Of a stretch of DNA of 64,000 nt, positions 41,342-50,084 are shown one piece after another (the first letter of the stretch is position 1; each line of letters opens with the position of its first letter). Where the stretch lies: assembly GCA_963634745.1 (NCBI GenBank), contig CAVHCX010000010.1, positions 25,743 through 89,742 of the forward strand. The letters run 5' to 3'. The DNA comes from CAKRJP01 sp963634745 (lineage in GTDB: Bacteria; Bacillota; Clostridia; Lachnospirales; Lachnospiraceae). Under the pieces are notes generated by a model. The model did not search any database. It was not told where the DNA came from and saw only the letters and a program-made list of their open reading frames with translations. Position numbers and translations under genes: made by a program.

Positions 41342-43129
41342 ATGGATTTTTATAATTTTTATACCGGGCAATGTTTTGATGCCTACACCTATCTCGGAGC
41401 CCATGTAGAAGAAAAGGGCGTGACCTTTCGGACCTTTGCCCCGGATGCTTCCGGCATTACTATCCAAGGGGATTTTAACAAGTGGCAAAACTGGGAGATG
41501 CACAAGGTCCACGACGGGAACTTTTGGGAGTGCTGGATTGAAAATGCAAAAGCCGGCGATATGTACAAGTATCGTATTTATAAAAAGGATGGGTCCTACA
41601 CCGACCACTGTGACCCTTATGGCTTCGGCATGGAATTAAGACCGGGATTTGCTTCCATTGTCCGCGACCTGAAAGACTATAGCTTTAAAGATCAAAAGTG
41701 GATGAAGAAAAGAAGCATCCAAAAAAACGAAGCCTTAAATATTTATGAAATGCATTTTGGTTCCTTTAAAAAACCGGGGAAGGATCCGGACAGCTGGTAT
41801 ACCTATAGTGAGATGATCGACATTTTAATTCCCTATTTGAAGGAAAATGCTTACAACTACGTGGAACTTATGCCCCTGTCCGAGCACCCTTGCGACGAAT
41901 CCTGGGGATACCAAAATACCGGCTTTTTCAGTCCCACTTCCCGCTACGGAACCGCCACAGACCTCAAGAAATTTGTTGATGCCTGCCACAAGGAAAATAT
42001 CGGACTGATCATTGATTTTGTGCCGGTACATTTTGCCATTGATGATTATGCCCTTGGAAAATACGACGGCACCAGCCTCTATGAATATCCTCATGGGGAT
42101 GTCGGCGAGAGCGAATGGGGAAGCTATAACTTTATGCACTCCAGAGGCGAGGTGCGAAGCTTCCTACAATCTGCTGCCAACTACTGGCTTAAGGAATTCC
42201 ATTTTGATGGGATCCGCATGGACGCCATTAGCCGAATCATTTACTGGCAGGGGGATCCAGCAAGAGGGGTAAACGGAAATGCGGTTTCCTTTATCCAGAC
42301 CATGAACCAGGGCCTTAAAGCGCTCCATCCTACTGCCCTCTTATCCGCGGAGGATTCCACCTCCTTTCCAAAGGTTACCCGACCGGTAAACGAAGGCGGC
42401 CTTGGCTTTGATTACAAGTGGGATATGGGCTGGATGAATGATACCTTGAATTATTTCCGTACAGCACCGGAGTATCGCAGTGACAATTATCACAAGCTTA
42501 CCTTCTCCATGATGTACTACTATAACGAGGATTATCTCTTACCTCTCTCCCACGATGAGACCGTACACGGGAAGGCCACCATTCTTCAGAAAATGTACGG
42601 AGACTACGAAGATAAATTTCCACAGGCCAGAGCCTTTTATATGTATATGTATGCCCACCCCGGAAAGAAACTTAATTTTATGGGAAATGAAATCGGCCAG
42701 CTGCGGGAATGGGATGAAAAAAGAGAACAAGATTGGGACATTTTAAAATATCCTCTTCACAGTGGTTTCCATCACTTTATGAAGGATTTAAATCATATTT
42801 ACCTGGAACATCCGGCCCTTTGGGATATGGACTATTGCTCTGCCGGTTTTTCCTGGCTGGACTGCCACCAGGAGGAGCGCTGTATCTATGCCTTCCAGCG
42901 CACCGGAAAAAACGAACGGATCATTGCTATCTTTAATTTTTCTGATCATAAGCAAAAAGGCTTTGAGCTTTCTCTAAAAGATAGTGGTTCTCTGCTTCCT
43001 CTTTTAGACAGCCAAACTGATATTTACGGTGGATGCAAGCCTTTAAGCAAGACTGCCCTAAAACCTAAGGCCGGAAAAATTATTTTAGACTTGGAAGCTT
43101 ACAGTGCAAGATTTTATCTTTTATCTTAG
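41342..43129 (+). CDS. glgB: 1,4-alpha-glucan branching enzyme
   Basis: A 595-residue GH13 enzyme that makes alpha-1,6 branches in glycogen. An N-terminal CBM48-like domain (about residues 15-100, DFNKWQNWEMHKV) is followed by the GH13 barrel: VELMPLSEHPCDESWGYQ, the nucleophile Asp in DGIRMDAISRIIYW, the acid Glu in LLSAEDSTSFP, and the LPLSHDETVHGK motif. A C-terminal beta domain ends the chain. No other glg gene is nearby. Start follows AGGAGG. Confidence 0.93.
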   Translation: MDFYNFYTGQCFDAYTYLGAHVEEKGVTFRTFAPDASGITIQGDFNKWQNWEMHKVHDGNFWECWIENAKAGDMYKYRIYKKDGSYTDHCDPYGFGMELRPGFASIVRDLKDYSFKDQKWMKKRSIQKNEALNIYEMHFGSFKKPGKDPDSWYTYSEMIDILIPYLKENAYNYVELMPLSEHPCDESWGYQNTGFFSPTSRYGTATDLKKFVDACHKENIGLIIDFVPVHFAIDDYALGKYDGTSLYEYPHGDVGESEWGSYNFMHSRGEVRSFLQSAANYWLKEFHFDGIRMDAISRIIYWQGDPARGVNGNAVSFIQTMNQGLKALHPTALLSAEDSTSFPKVTRPVNEGGLGFDYKWDMGWMNDTLNYFRTAPEYRSDNYHKLTFSMMYYYNEDYLLPLSHDETVHGKATILQKMYGDYEDKFPQARAFYMYMYAHPGKKLNFMGNEIGQLREWDEKREQDWDILKYPLHSGFHHFMKDLNHIYLEHPALWDMDYCSAGFSWLDCHQEERCIYAFQRTGKNERIIAIFNFSDHKQKGFELSLKDSGSLLPLLDSQTDIYGGCKPLSKTALKPKAGKIILDLEAYSARFYLLS

Positions 43130-43136
43130 ATCAGTC

Positions 43137-43177
43137 AGAAAAGAGCCGCGAAGCAAATCACTTCGCGGCTCTTTCTT
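43137..43177. terminator. Bidirectional terminator between glgB and ridA
   Basis: AAGAGCCGCGAAG / CTTCGCGGCTCTT, a 13-bp perfect stem. Confidence 0.9.
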
Positions 43178-43192
43178 ATCTTATTCTTATTT

Positions 43193-43570
43193 TTACTCTT
43201 CTACAACTGCAATTAATTCAATCTCGCAGAGGGCTCCCTTTGGAAGGGTCTTTACTGCGACGCAGCTTCTTGCCGGCTTAGAAGTAAAGTACTGGGCATA
43301 TACTTCATTAAAAGCTGCGAAATCATCCATATCTGCCAAAAAGCAGGTAGTCTTTAATACTTGATCAAAAGAAGAACCCGCCTCAGCAAGTACTGCTCCA
43401 AGATTCTTGCAAGCCTGATGTGCCTGAGCCTCAATGCCGGTCGCCTCAATGGTGTTGCTTTCCGGATTAATCGGAACCTGGCCTGCTGTATATAAAATCC
43501 CATTGTGGATATATGCCTGTGAATAAGGCCCTACTGCATCCGGTGCTTTTTTTGTTGCTACTACTTTCAT
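43193..43570 (-). CDS. ridA: RidA family reactive-intermediate deaminase
   Basis: A protein of about 125 residues. APDAVGPYSQAYI is the RidA N-terminal signature; Arg in KPARSCVAVKTLPKGALCEIELIA is the substrate arginine position. RidA hydrolyses enamine/imine intermediates from PLP enzymes. The start region reads GTG-ATG-ATG-ATG; the last ATG (43570) is spaced best from GAAGG. Confidence 0.93.
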   Translation of the reverse strand: MKVVATKKAPDAVGPYSQAYIHNGILYTAGQVPINPESNTIEATGIEAQAHQACKNLGAVLAEAGSSFDQVLKTTCFLADMDDFAAFNEVYAQYFTSKPARSCVAVKTLPKGALCEIELIAVVEE

Positions 43571-43624
43571 CATCATCACCTTCGACGAAATCTCCTTCGC
43601 CGTCCTTTCTTCCCAGTCATTATA

Positions 43625-44983
43625 CTACTGTCTTGTTACATCCCGCAACCATTTATACTGCTTATATCTAAGGGTTCCCATAGGCACCTTAATAAGTTCA
43701 TCACACATAAGAATGGCATAAACCACCTTTACGGGTGCATGAAAAACAAAGGCAGCCAAGGCCCCTAAAATAATAGAAAAGCCCCACATAGTGGATACGT
43801 CCATAAAAAGTCCAAACCTTGTATCTCCTCCGGACCTGAAGACCCCTATGATCATGGTACCGTTGTAGGACTGGGCAATGGTAAAGTATGCCATGACAAA
43901 AAACATAAATCCAAGATAATTTTTTGCCTCGTCCGAAAGTTCCAGTCCCGATCTTGCCAAAGGAATGGCGCATAGGATAATGGCAGCTCCTAAAACTCCA
44001 AGCCCGATACTAAGCCAAATAAATCGCTTGCTATAGGATCTTGCCAGCTCGATTTTATGCTCCCCTATCGTTTTTCCAAGATAGATTGCTGTAGCATTTG
44101 CCACTCCCAGGGTCACCACCTGGGCCAATTGTTTTGCCATCTGGGCGACAGAATTGGCTGCCACAGCAGGGCTTCCAAGGTGGCCGATAATAGCTGTATT
44201 TGCTGAACTTCCTATTCCCCACATGACTTCGTTTAAAACCACAGGCAGGGAATAAGTAAGATAATCCTTCATAAGAGCTGCATCCGGATGCAAAATATAA
44301 GAGAATCGAATCTTTACCACATGATTCCTAAAATGGGCATATAACATAGCCATCAACATCTCTGAGATCCGGGCAGTCAAGGTTGCAAGGGCCGCACCCC
44401 TGATTCCCATTTTCGGAGCTCCCAAGTTTCCAAAGATCAAGATCCAGTTTAAACCTACATTGATCAGAAGGGAAATACTATAGATTCCTGTGGAGATCAT
44501 TACCCGCTCAATGCTTCGCATGATATTTAAATATACCTGGGTCACGGCCATAAAAATATAGGAAATTCCTACAATCTGAAGATACTTAATTCCCTGGGCA
44601 ATCACCTCTGGGTCGGAGGAATAGATTTTCATAAGTCCCCCGGGGATTAAAAGGGCAAGTCCGGAAAAAATAGCCGCTGTCACTGTTCCGATCAGAAGGC
44701 CGATTCCCAATACCTTCTCAATAGAAGTCGTATCCTTCTTTCCCCAATACTGGGCAGTCAGAACATTTGCCCCCGAAGTGATTCCGGCAAAAAGCAGGGT
44801 CATAATAAATTGCACCTGGCCGGCCAGGGAAGCGCCTGAAAGGACCTTCTCTCCCACCCTTCCCAACATGATCACATCTGCTGCCGTAACACCTACATTG
44901 ATTAGGTTCTGCAAAGCTATGGGGATGATCAGAGCCATGACATTTTTATAAAATACAAGCGTTTTCTTATCAATTGTCATCAT
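43625..44983 (-). CDS. MATE family efflux transporter (second)
   Basis: A 452-residue transporter with twelve hydrophobic segments. The N-terminal PIALQNLINVGVTAADVIMLGRVGE and the SGANVLTAQYWGKKD block fit the MATE family. Distinct from the MATE at 14.6-15.9 kb. It lies downstream of dnaJ but a terminator separates them. The weak site before its start suggests low translation. Substrate unknown. Confidence 0.88.
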   Translation of the reverse strand: MMTIDKKTLVFYKNVMALIIPIALQNLINVGVTAADVIMLGRVGEKVLSGASLAGQVQFIMTLLFAGITSGANVLTAQYWGKKDTTSIEKVLGIGLLIGTVTAAIFSGLALLIPGGLMKIYSSDPEVIAQGIKYLQIVGISYIFMAVTQVYLNIMRSIERVMISTGIYSISLLINVGLNWILIFGNLGAPKMGIRGAALATLTARISEMLMAMLYAHFRNHVVKIRFSYILHPDAALMKDYLTYSLPVVLNEVMWGIGSSANTAIIGHLGSPAVAANSVAQMAKQLAQVVTLGVANATAIYLGKTIGEHKIELARSYSKRFIWLSIGLGVLGAAIILCAIPLARSGLELSDEAKNYLGFMFFVMAYFTIAQSYNGTMIIGVFRSGGDTRFGLFMDVSTMWGFSIILGALAAFVFHAPVKVVYAILMCDELIKVPMGTLRYKQYKWLRDVTRQ

Positions 44984-44993
44984 GATTTAGTCC

Positions 44994-45025
44994 GAAAGAA
45001 ACCTTTGATGATTAATCATCAAAGG
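44994..45025 (-). terminator. Terminator of the hrcA operon overlapping the dnaJ stop
   Basis: CCTTTGATGA-TTAA-TCATCAAAGG (45002-45025), with TTTCTTT after it on the minus strand. The 5' arm and loop contain the last dnaJ codons and its stop. Confidence 0.8.
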
Positions 45026-46202
45026 CCTCTTTTACTTTATCCATAAATTTTTTCTTTTTCGGTGTCTTCTCTTTTTCCGACTCATCACTTCCTGCAGGGG
45101 TAAGATCTAGGTGTAAGGAATTTCCTGTAAGGGCATCAAATTTTTTCAATGCTTCCTTAGCTTCTGCACTTAAATGTTCCGGAGTCTGAATCACCAAGGT
45201 TACATAGTGATCGCCTCGAACCTGTTTGTTTCGAACAGACGGAACTCCCTTTCCTCTTAGGCGAACCTTGGTGCCTGTCTTAGTTCCCGGTGCAACAGTA
45301 TAAAGCACGTCTCCGTCCACAGTCTTTACCTTGATATCTGCGCCGAGAGCAGCCTGGGCATAGGTAATGGGAACTGTAGAGAACAAATGCATATCCTGTC
45401 TTTCGAAAATCGGATGTCTGGAGACTACCACCTCAACCAAGAGATCTCCTCTCGGTCCTCCGTTGATTCCCGGCTCTCCCTTTTCTCTGATTCTCACGCA
45501 CTGACCATTGTCAATTCCTGCAGGAATGGTAACAGAAATCTTCTTCTTGTTGGATACATAACCACTGCCTCCACAATCGGAACACTTCTCTTTAATAATT
45601 TTACCGCTTCCCTGACAGTTGGGACAGGTCTGTACATTCTGAACCATACCAAAGAAGGACTGCTGGGTATAAACAACCTGGCCTTTACCTCCACACTTCG
45701 GACAAGTCTCCGGTGAAGTTCCGGGCTTTGCTCCTGTCCCATTACAGGTAGGGCAGGAATCCTTCAAAATCACGTCCAATTCCTTCTCGCATCCAAAGAC
45801 GGCTTCCTCAAAGGTAATCCTTACGCTTTTTCTGAGATTAGCTCCCTTCATAGGACCCTGGCTTCGGCCGCTTCTTCTGCCGCCGCCTCCAAACAGATCT
45901 CCGAAAATGTCTCCGAAAATGTCGCTAAAGTCTGCTCCGTTAAAATCAAATCCGCCGGCTCCTGCGCTGCCATCAAAGGCCGCATGGCCGTACTGGTCAT
46001 ACTGTCTTCTCTTTTCATCATCACTAAGAACCGCATAAGCCTCAGAAGCCTCTTTAAATTTCTTCTCTGCCTCCTCGTCTCCGGGGTTTACATCGGGATG
46101 ATATTTTTTCGCTAATTTACGGTAGGCGCTTTTAATCTTTGCGGCATCTGCATTCTTATCAACGCCAAGAATCTCATAATAATCTCTCTTAGTCTCTGCC
46201 AT
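45012..46202 (-). CDS. dnaJ: Molecular chaperone DnaJ
   Basis: A 396-residue Hsp40. J domain at residues 1-70 with HPD (KKYHPDVNPGD), a Gly/Phe region (GAGGFDFNGADFSDIFGDIFGDLFGGGG), four CxxCxGxG-type zinc motifs (CPTCNGTG, CPKCGGKG, CPNCQGSG, CSDCGGSG), and the C-terminal substrate domains. A basic tail (KEKTPKKKKFMDK) ends it. It works with DnaK and GrpE. Last gene of hrcA-grpE-dnaK-dnaJ. Confidence 0.97.
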   Translation of the reverse strand: MAETKRDYYEILGVDKNADAAKIKSAYRKLAKKYHPDVNPGDEEAEKKFKEASEAYAVLSDDEKRRQYDQYGHAAFDGSAGAGGFDFNGADFSDIFGDIFGDLFGGGGRRSGRSQGPMKGANLRKSVRITFEEAVFGCEKELDVILKDSCPTCNGTGAKPGTSPETCPKCGGKGQVVYTQQSFFGMVQNVQTCPNCQGSGKIIKEKCSDCGGSGYVSNKKKISVTIPAGIDNGQCVRIREKGEPGINGGPRGDLLVEVVVSRHPIFERQDMHLFSTVPITYAQAALGADIKVKTVDGDVLYTVAPGTKTGTKVRLRGKGVPSVRNKQVRGDHYVTLVIQTPEHLSAEAKEALKKFDALTGNSLHLDLTPAGSDESEKEKTPKKKKFMDKVKEAFDD

Positions 46203-46231
46203 TACAATGTATTCCTTTCAACATGGAACAA

Positions 46232-46271
46232 TCCGAAATACCCGTAGGGAATCCTCTGCGAGTATTTCGGA
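46232..46271 (-). repeat. 13-bp hairpin between dnaK and dnaJ
   Basis: UCCGAAAUACUCG / CGGGUAUUUCGGA, 13 pairs with one G-U, and a 14-base loop. No T-run follows, so it is not a simple terminator; it could be a processing or stability element that changes dnaJ level relative to dnaK. Confidence 0.7.
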
Positions 46272-46322
46272 GTCGTTCTTCGTATTTTATGATAACTTTT
46301 TTTCGTTATCTTCTATGTTTAA

Positions 46323-48194
46323 TTAGACTTCCTTGTAATCTCCGTCTACAACGTCATCACCCTGGAAACCGTCCGGTGCCGGGCCTGCCTGTGCATCAGA
46401 TGCCCCTGCATTTGCTCCTGCCTGCGCCTGAGCTGCCTGCTCATACATCTTTGTAAATACCTTCTGTGCACTCTCGTTTAACTTATCCTGGGCAGCCTTG
46501 ATCTCTGCAACCTGAGCGTCAGTGATATCATCCATATTTACTTTCTCAAGGATATCCTTAAGAGCCTTAACGTCTGCCTCACAAGCAGCCTTGTCTGCAG
46601 GATCTAACTTGTCTCCTGCCTCAGAAAGAGCCTTCTCTGTCTGGAATACCATTGAATCTGCCTGGTTCTTTGTATCGATAGCTTCCTTACGTTTCTTATC
46701 CTGAGCCTCGAATGCTGCAGCTTCTTTTACAGCCTTATCGATCTCATCATCTGACATGTTAGATCCGGCTGTAATAGTAATGTGCTGTTCCTTGCCTGTT
46801 CCGAGGTCTTTTGCGGATACATTTACAATACCGTTTGCATCGATATCGAAAGTAACCTCAATCTGCGGTACTCCACGTGGAGCCGGTGCGATTCCGTCCA
46901 GTCTGAACTGTCCTAAGGACTTGTTGTCTTTTGCGAACTGTCTCTCACCCTGAACTACGTTGATATCTACTGCTGTCTGGTTATCTGCTGCAGTAGAGAA
47001 TACCTGACTGTTCTTTGTAGGAATTGTAGTATTTCTCTCGATCAGACGAGTAGCTACACCACCCATAGTCTCGATAGAAAGTGAAAGTGGAGTTACATCC
47101 AAAAGAAGGATGTCGCCGGCACCTGCATCTCCTGCTAATTTACCACCCTGAACGGAAGCTCCTAAAGCTACACACTCATCTGGGTTCAAGGACTTACTTG
47201 GCTCCTTACCTGTCAACTGTTTTACCTTATCCTGAACAGCCGGGATACGGGTAGATCCACCAACTAACAATACCTGTCCAAGCTCTGAAGCGGAAAGTCC
47301 TGCATCAGAAAGGGCTCTTGTTACAGGCTCAGCTGTCTTCTCTACAAGGTCATGGGTCAACTCATCGAATTTAGCCTTTGTAAGGTTCATATCCAAGTGA
47401 AGTGGGCCGGAAGCATTCATGCTGATGAATGGAAGGTTAATGTTGGTCTGAGTTGCGGAAGACAACTCCTTCTTAGCCTTCTCTGCTGCTTCCTTAACTC
47501 TCTGAAGAGCCATCTTATCTGCAGCAAGGTCTACACCGTTTTGCGCCTTGAAATCAGCTACGATATAATCAACAATCTTCTGATCGAAGTCATCACCACC
47601 AAGTCTGTTGTTACCTGCAGTAGATAATACTTCGATAACTCCATCACCGATCTCGATAATAGATACATCAAAAGTACCACCACCAAGGTCGTATACCATG
47701 ATCTTCTGCTCTTTCTCATTGTCAAGACCATAAGCTAAGGCAGCTGCTGTAGGCTCGTTGATGATACGTTTTACATCAAGTCCTGCAATCTTACCGGCAT
47801 CCTTGGTAGCCTGACGCTGAGCATCATTAAAGTATGCAGGAACTGTAATAACAGCCTCTGTTACTTTCTCTCCCAAATATCCTTCTGCATCTGCTTTCAG
47901 TTTCTGAAGGATCATTGCTGAAATCTCCTGTGGAGAATACTTCTTATCATCTACAGTTACTCTGTAATCTGTACCCATCTCTCTCTTAATAGAAGAAATG
48001 GTTCTCTCTGCGTTGGTTACTGCCTGACGCTTTGCAGGCTCACCTACCAAACGCTCTCCGTTCTTTGTAAATGCGACGATGGATGGAGTTGTTCTTGCTC
48101 CCTCTGTGTTGGCGATTACTGTAGGCTGTCCACCTTCCATAACTGCTACACAGCTATTTGTAGTACCTAAATCAATACCAATAATTTTTCCCAT
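46323..48194 (-). CDS. dnaK: Molecular chaperone DnaK
   Basis: A 623-residue Hsp70. It starts MGKIIGIDLGTTNSCVAVMEGG, with IINEPTAAALAYGLD and VYDLGGGTFDVSIIEIG in the ATPase domain, the DVTPLSLSIETMGG start of the substrate domain, and a Gly/Ala/Gln-rich lid end. Standard lengths and order. In the CIRCE/HrcA operon. Confidence 0.98.
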   Translation of the reverse strand: MGKIIGIDLGTTNSCVAVMEGGQPTVIANTEGARTTPSIVAFTKNGERLVGEPAKRQAVTNAERTISSIKREMGTDYRVTVDDKKYSPQEISAMILQKLKADAEGYLGEKVTEAVITVPAYFNDAQRQATKDAGKIAGLDVKRIINEPTAAALAYGLDNEKEQKIMVYDLGGGTFDVSIIEIGDGVIEVLSTAGNNRLGGDDFDQKIVDYIVADFKAQNGVDLAADKMALQRVKEAAEKAKKELSSATQTNINLPFISMNASGPLHLDMNLTKAKFDELTHDLVEKTAEPVTRALSDAGLSASELGQVLLVGGSTRIPAVQDKVKQLTGKEPSKSLNPDECVALGASVQGGKLAGDAGAGDILLLDVTPLSLSIETMGGVATRLIERNTTIPTKNSQVFSTAADNQTAVDINVVQGERQFAKDNKSLGQFRLDGIAPAPRGVPQIEVTFDIDANGIVNVSAKDLGTGKEQHITITAGSNMSDDEIDKAVKEAAAFEAQDKKRKEAIDTKNQADSMVFQTEKALSEAGDKLDPADKAACEADVKALKDILEKVNMDDITDAQVAEIKAAQDKLNESAQKVFTKMYEQAAQAQAGANAGASDAQAGPAPDGFQGDDVVDGDYKEV

Positions 48195-48256
48195 GGTTGT
48201 TACCTCCTAATTTATTTAAAGTGAAAACTAACTTCTTTTATCTATAAAAATTGCAA

Positions 48257-48898
48257 CTAATTTGCAACCTTTACCATACTGTGTCTTACCACACTGTCGC
48301 GGTACATATATCCTTTTTGGAACTCCTCGGCTACCACATTCTCGCCAAGGCTTTCATCCTCGATATGCATAACCGCATTGTGGAATTCCGGATCAAAGGG
48401 TTGTCCCACGGCCTCAATGGCCTTTACTCCGGCTTCCTCTAATGTGGTGACAAGCTGCTTATAGACCTTGTCCATACCGTCCACAAAAGGATCGTCTTTT
48501 TTATCTTCCCCTGCTGCAGCAAATCCTCTCTCGAAGCTATCTACAACCGGAAGAATCTTCTCAATAATATCTTTGGCTCCCACCTCATACATCTGGGATT
48601 TTTCCCTTTCTGTACGCTTGCGGAAATTATCAAATTCTGCCATCTGACGAGCAACCTTATCGGTTAACTCCTCGATCTTTTCATCTTTTTTATCTTTTTT
48701 CTTCTTGCCAAATAATCCCTTGGATGACTTGTCATCTGACTTTGAAGCTTCCTCTGATCTCTCCTGATCTTCTGCCTGAGCCTCTTTTGCCTCTGCTTCT
48801 TCAGAAGGCTCCTGTTCGGATTCAACCGCCTTTTCTCTGGCTTCCTCAAAAGCTTCTGTCACCATCTCTTCCTGGCTTTTTCTCTGATTTTCTTCCAA
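48257..48898 (-). CDS. grpE: Nucleotide exchange factor GrpE
   Basis: A 213-residue protein. An acidic, low-complexity first 75 residues (Glu/Ala/Lys-rich) lead to the coiled coil and the GrpE domain with RQMAEFDNFRKRTEREKS and FDPEFHNAVMHIEDESLGENVVAEEFQKGYMYRDSVVRHSMVKV. It releases ADP from DnaK. Confidence 0.97.
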   Translation of the reverse strand: MEENQRKSQEEMVTEAFEEAREKAVESEQEPSEEAEAKEAQAEDQERSEEASKSDDKSSKGLFGKKKKDKKDEKIEELTDKVARQMAEFDNFRKRTEREKSQMYEVGAKDIIEKILPVVDSFERGFAAAGEDKKDDPFVDGMDKVYKQLVTTLEEAGVKAIEAVGQPFDPEFHNAVMHIEDESLGENVVAEEFQKGYMYRDSVVRHSMVKVAN

Positions 48899-48913
48899 GA
48901 AATAACCACCTTT

Positions 48914-49954
48914 CTATGATTTTTTATGAAACATCTCATCCAGCTCTGACTGGAGCCGTTTCATAGATGATAATACATGTTCATAATCCATTCTCTTAGG
49001 ACCTACAATACCTATGGTACCCTTCACCCCTTCACCTAATTCATAGGTGGCGGTTACGATACTACAATCTTTCATGGTCTCCACGGGAGTCTCCTCTCCG
49101 ATATAGACTTGAATTCCTGTATTGTCTTCCCTTGACAATGTCTGAGTCACAAGTTCCGTCAACTGCTGCTTTTCTTCAAAAGCACTGATGATCTCCTGGG
49201 CACTTTGCTTGTCGCTAAGCTCCGGATATTTAAAAATGTTGGTTGCACCGCTGGTATAGATCTGCATGTCATCGCCGATCTGTATGGCATCTGCCACAGC
49301 ATCCAGCACATGTCCCACCACATCCCCGTGGCTTCCTGCCTGCTCCTTCATCCTTGCGATGAGTCCCAGATTAATCTCCTCTATGGGCATTCCGTTTAAT
49401 GTGGTATTTAGCAACATGTTAAGCTTCAACAAATTCTCATTGTTAATGGGCTCCTCCATATTGATAATGCAATTCTTAATGACGTTGCCACTTAAAACAA
49501 TAACTGCAAGAATCTGGTCTTCGTCTACGATAGACAGCTGAATGAACTTGATCTTATTCACATTGCTCAAGGGACCGGAAACCAAGGTTGCATAGTTGGT
49601 ATTGTTGGCCAGTACCCTTGCAGCCTGCTTTAAAAGCTGGTCCATCTTGTCAGCCTTCTCAAGCATCTGCTCTTGCATCTCGTTGATCTCCTGTTCCTTC
49701 TCACTCATCAGGATGTCTACATAAAGCCGGTATCCTTTGTCCGAAGGAATACGTCCTGCCGACGTATGGGGTTGGATGATATATCCTAATTCCTCCAAGT
49801 CCGCCATCTCATTGCGGATGGTTGCGGAACTTAACCGAAGGTCCGAATACTTGGAAATGGTTCTGGATCCTACAGGTTCTCCTGTTTCCAGATAGTTCTG
49901 AATGATCGCATGCAATATCTTCAGCTTACGCTCACTTAATTCTACATTTTCCAC
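48914..49954 (-). CDS. hrcA: Heat-inducible transcription repressor HrcA
   Basis: A repressor of about 346 residues that binds CIRCE. The winged helix is near the N-terminus (YLETGEPVGSRTISKYSDLRLSSATIRNEMADLEELGYI). I choose GTG 49954, six bases after AGGAGG; the frame runs 11 codons further to an ATG that lies beyond the ribosome binding site and next to CIRCE. First gene of its operon, with a perfect CIRCE just upstream, so it represses itself. Confidence 0.96.
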   Translation of the reverse strand: MENVELSERKLKILHAIIQNYLETGEPVGSRTISKYSDLRLSSATIRNEMADLEELGYIIQPHTSAGRIPSDKGYRLYVDILMSEKEQEINEMQEQMLEKADKMDQLLKQAARVLANNTNYATLVSGPLSNVNKIKFIQLSIVDEDQILAVIVLSGNVIKNCIINMEEPINNENLLKLNMLLNTTLNGMPIEEINLGLIARMKEQAGSHGDVVGHVLDAVADAIQIGDDMQIYTSGATNIFKYPELSDKQSAQEIISAFEEKQQLTELVTQTLSREDNTGIQVYIGEETPVETMKDCSIVTATYELGEGVKGTIGIVGPKRMDYEHVLSSMKRLQSELDEMFHKKS

Positions 49955-49980
49955 GTCTCTCCTCCTTTCGGCTTTTGTTA

Positions 49981-50007
49981 TTAGCACTCAAAACAAAGGA
50001 GTGCTAA
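49981..50007 (-). promoter_or_regulatory. CIRCE operator (HrcA binding site)
   Basis: TTAGCACTC-N9-GAGTGCTAA, a perfect match to the CIRCE consensus, in the 5' untranslated region just after the expected transcription start. Confidence 0.97.
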
Positions 50008-50021
50008 CATCTACGGTTATT

Positions 50022-50050
50022 AATGTAGCACTCCACTTTCCATTTGTCAA
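50022..50050 (-). promoter_or_regulatory. Promoter of the hrcA operon
   Basis: TTGACA (50045-50050), 17-base spacer, TACATT (50022-50027). The spacer contains a further GAGTGCTA half-site. Confidence 0.75.
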
Positions 50051-50084
50051 CACAGTTTATATTTTTTTTACTAGTTAAATCTTT

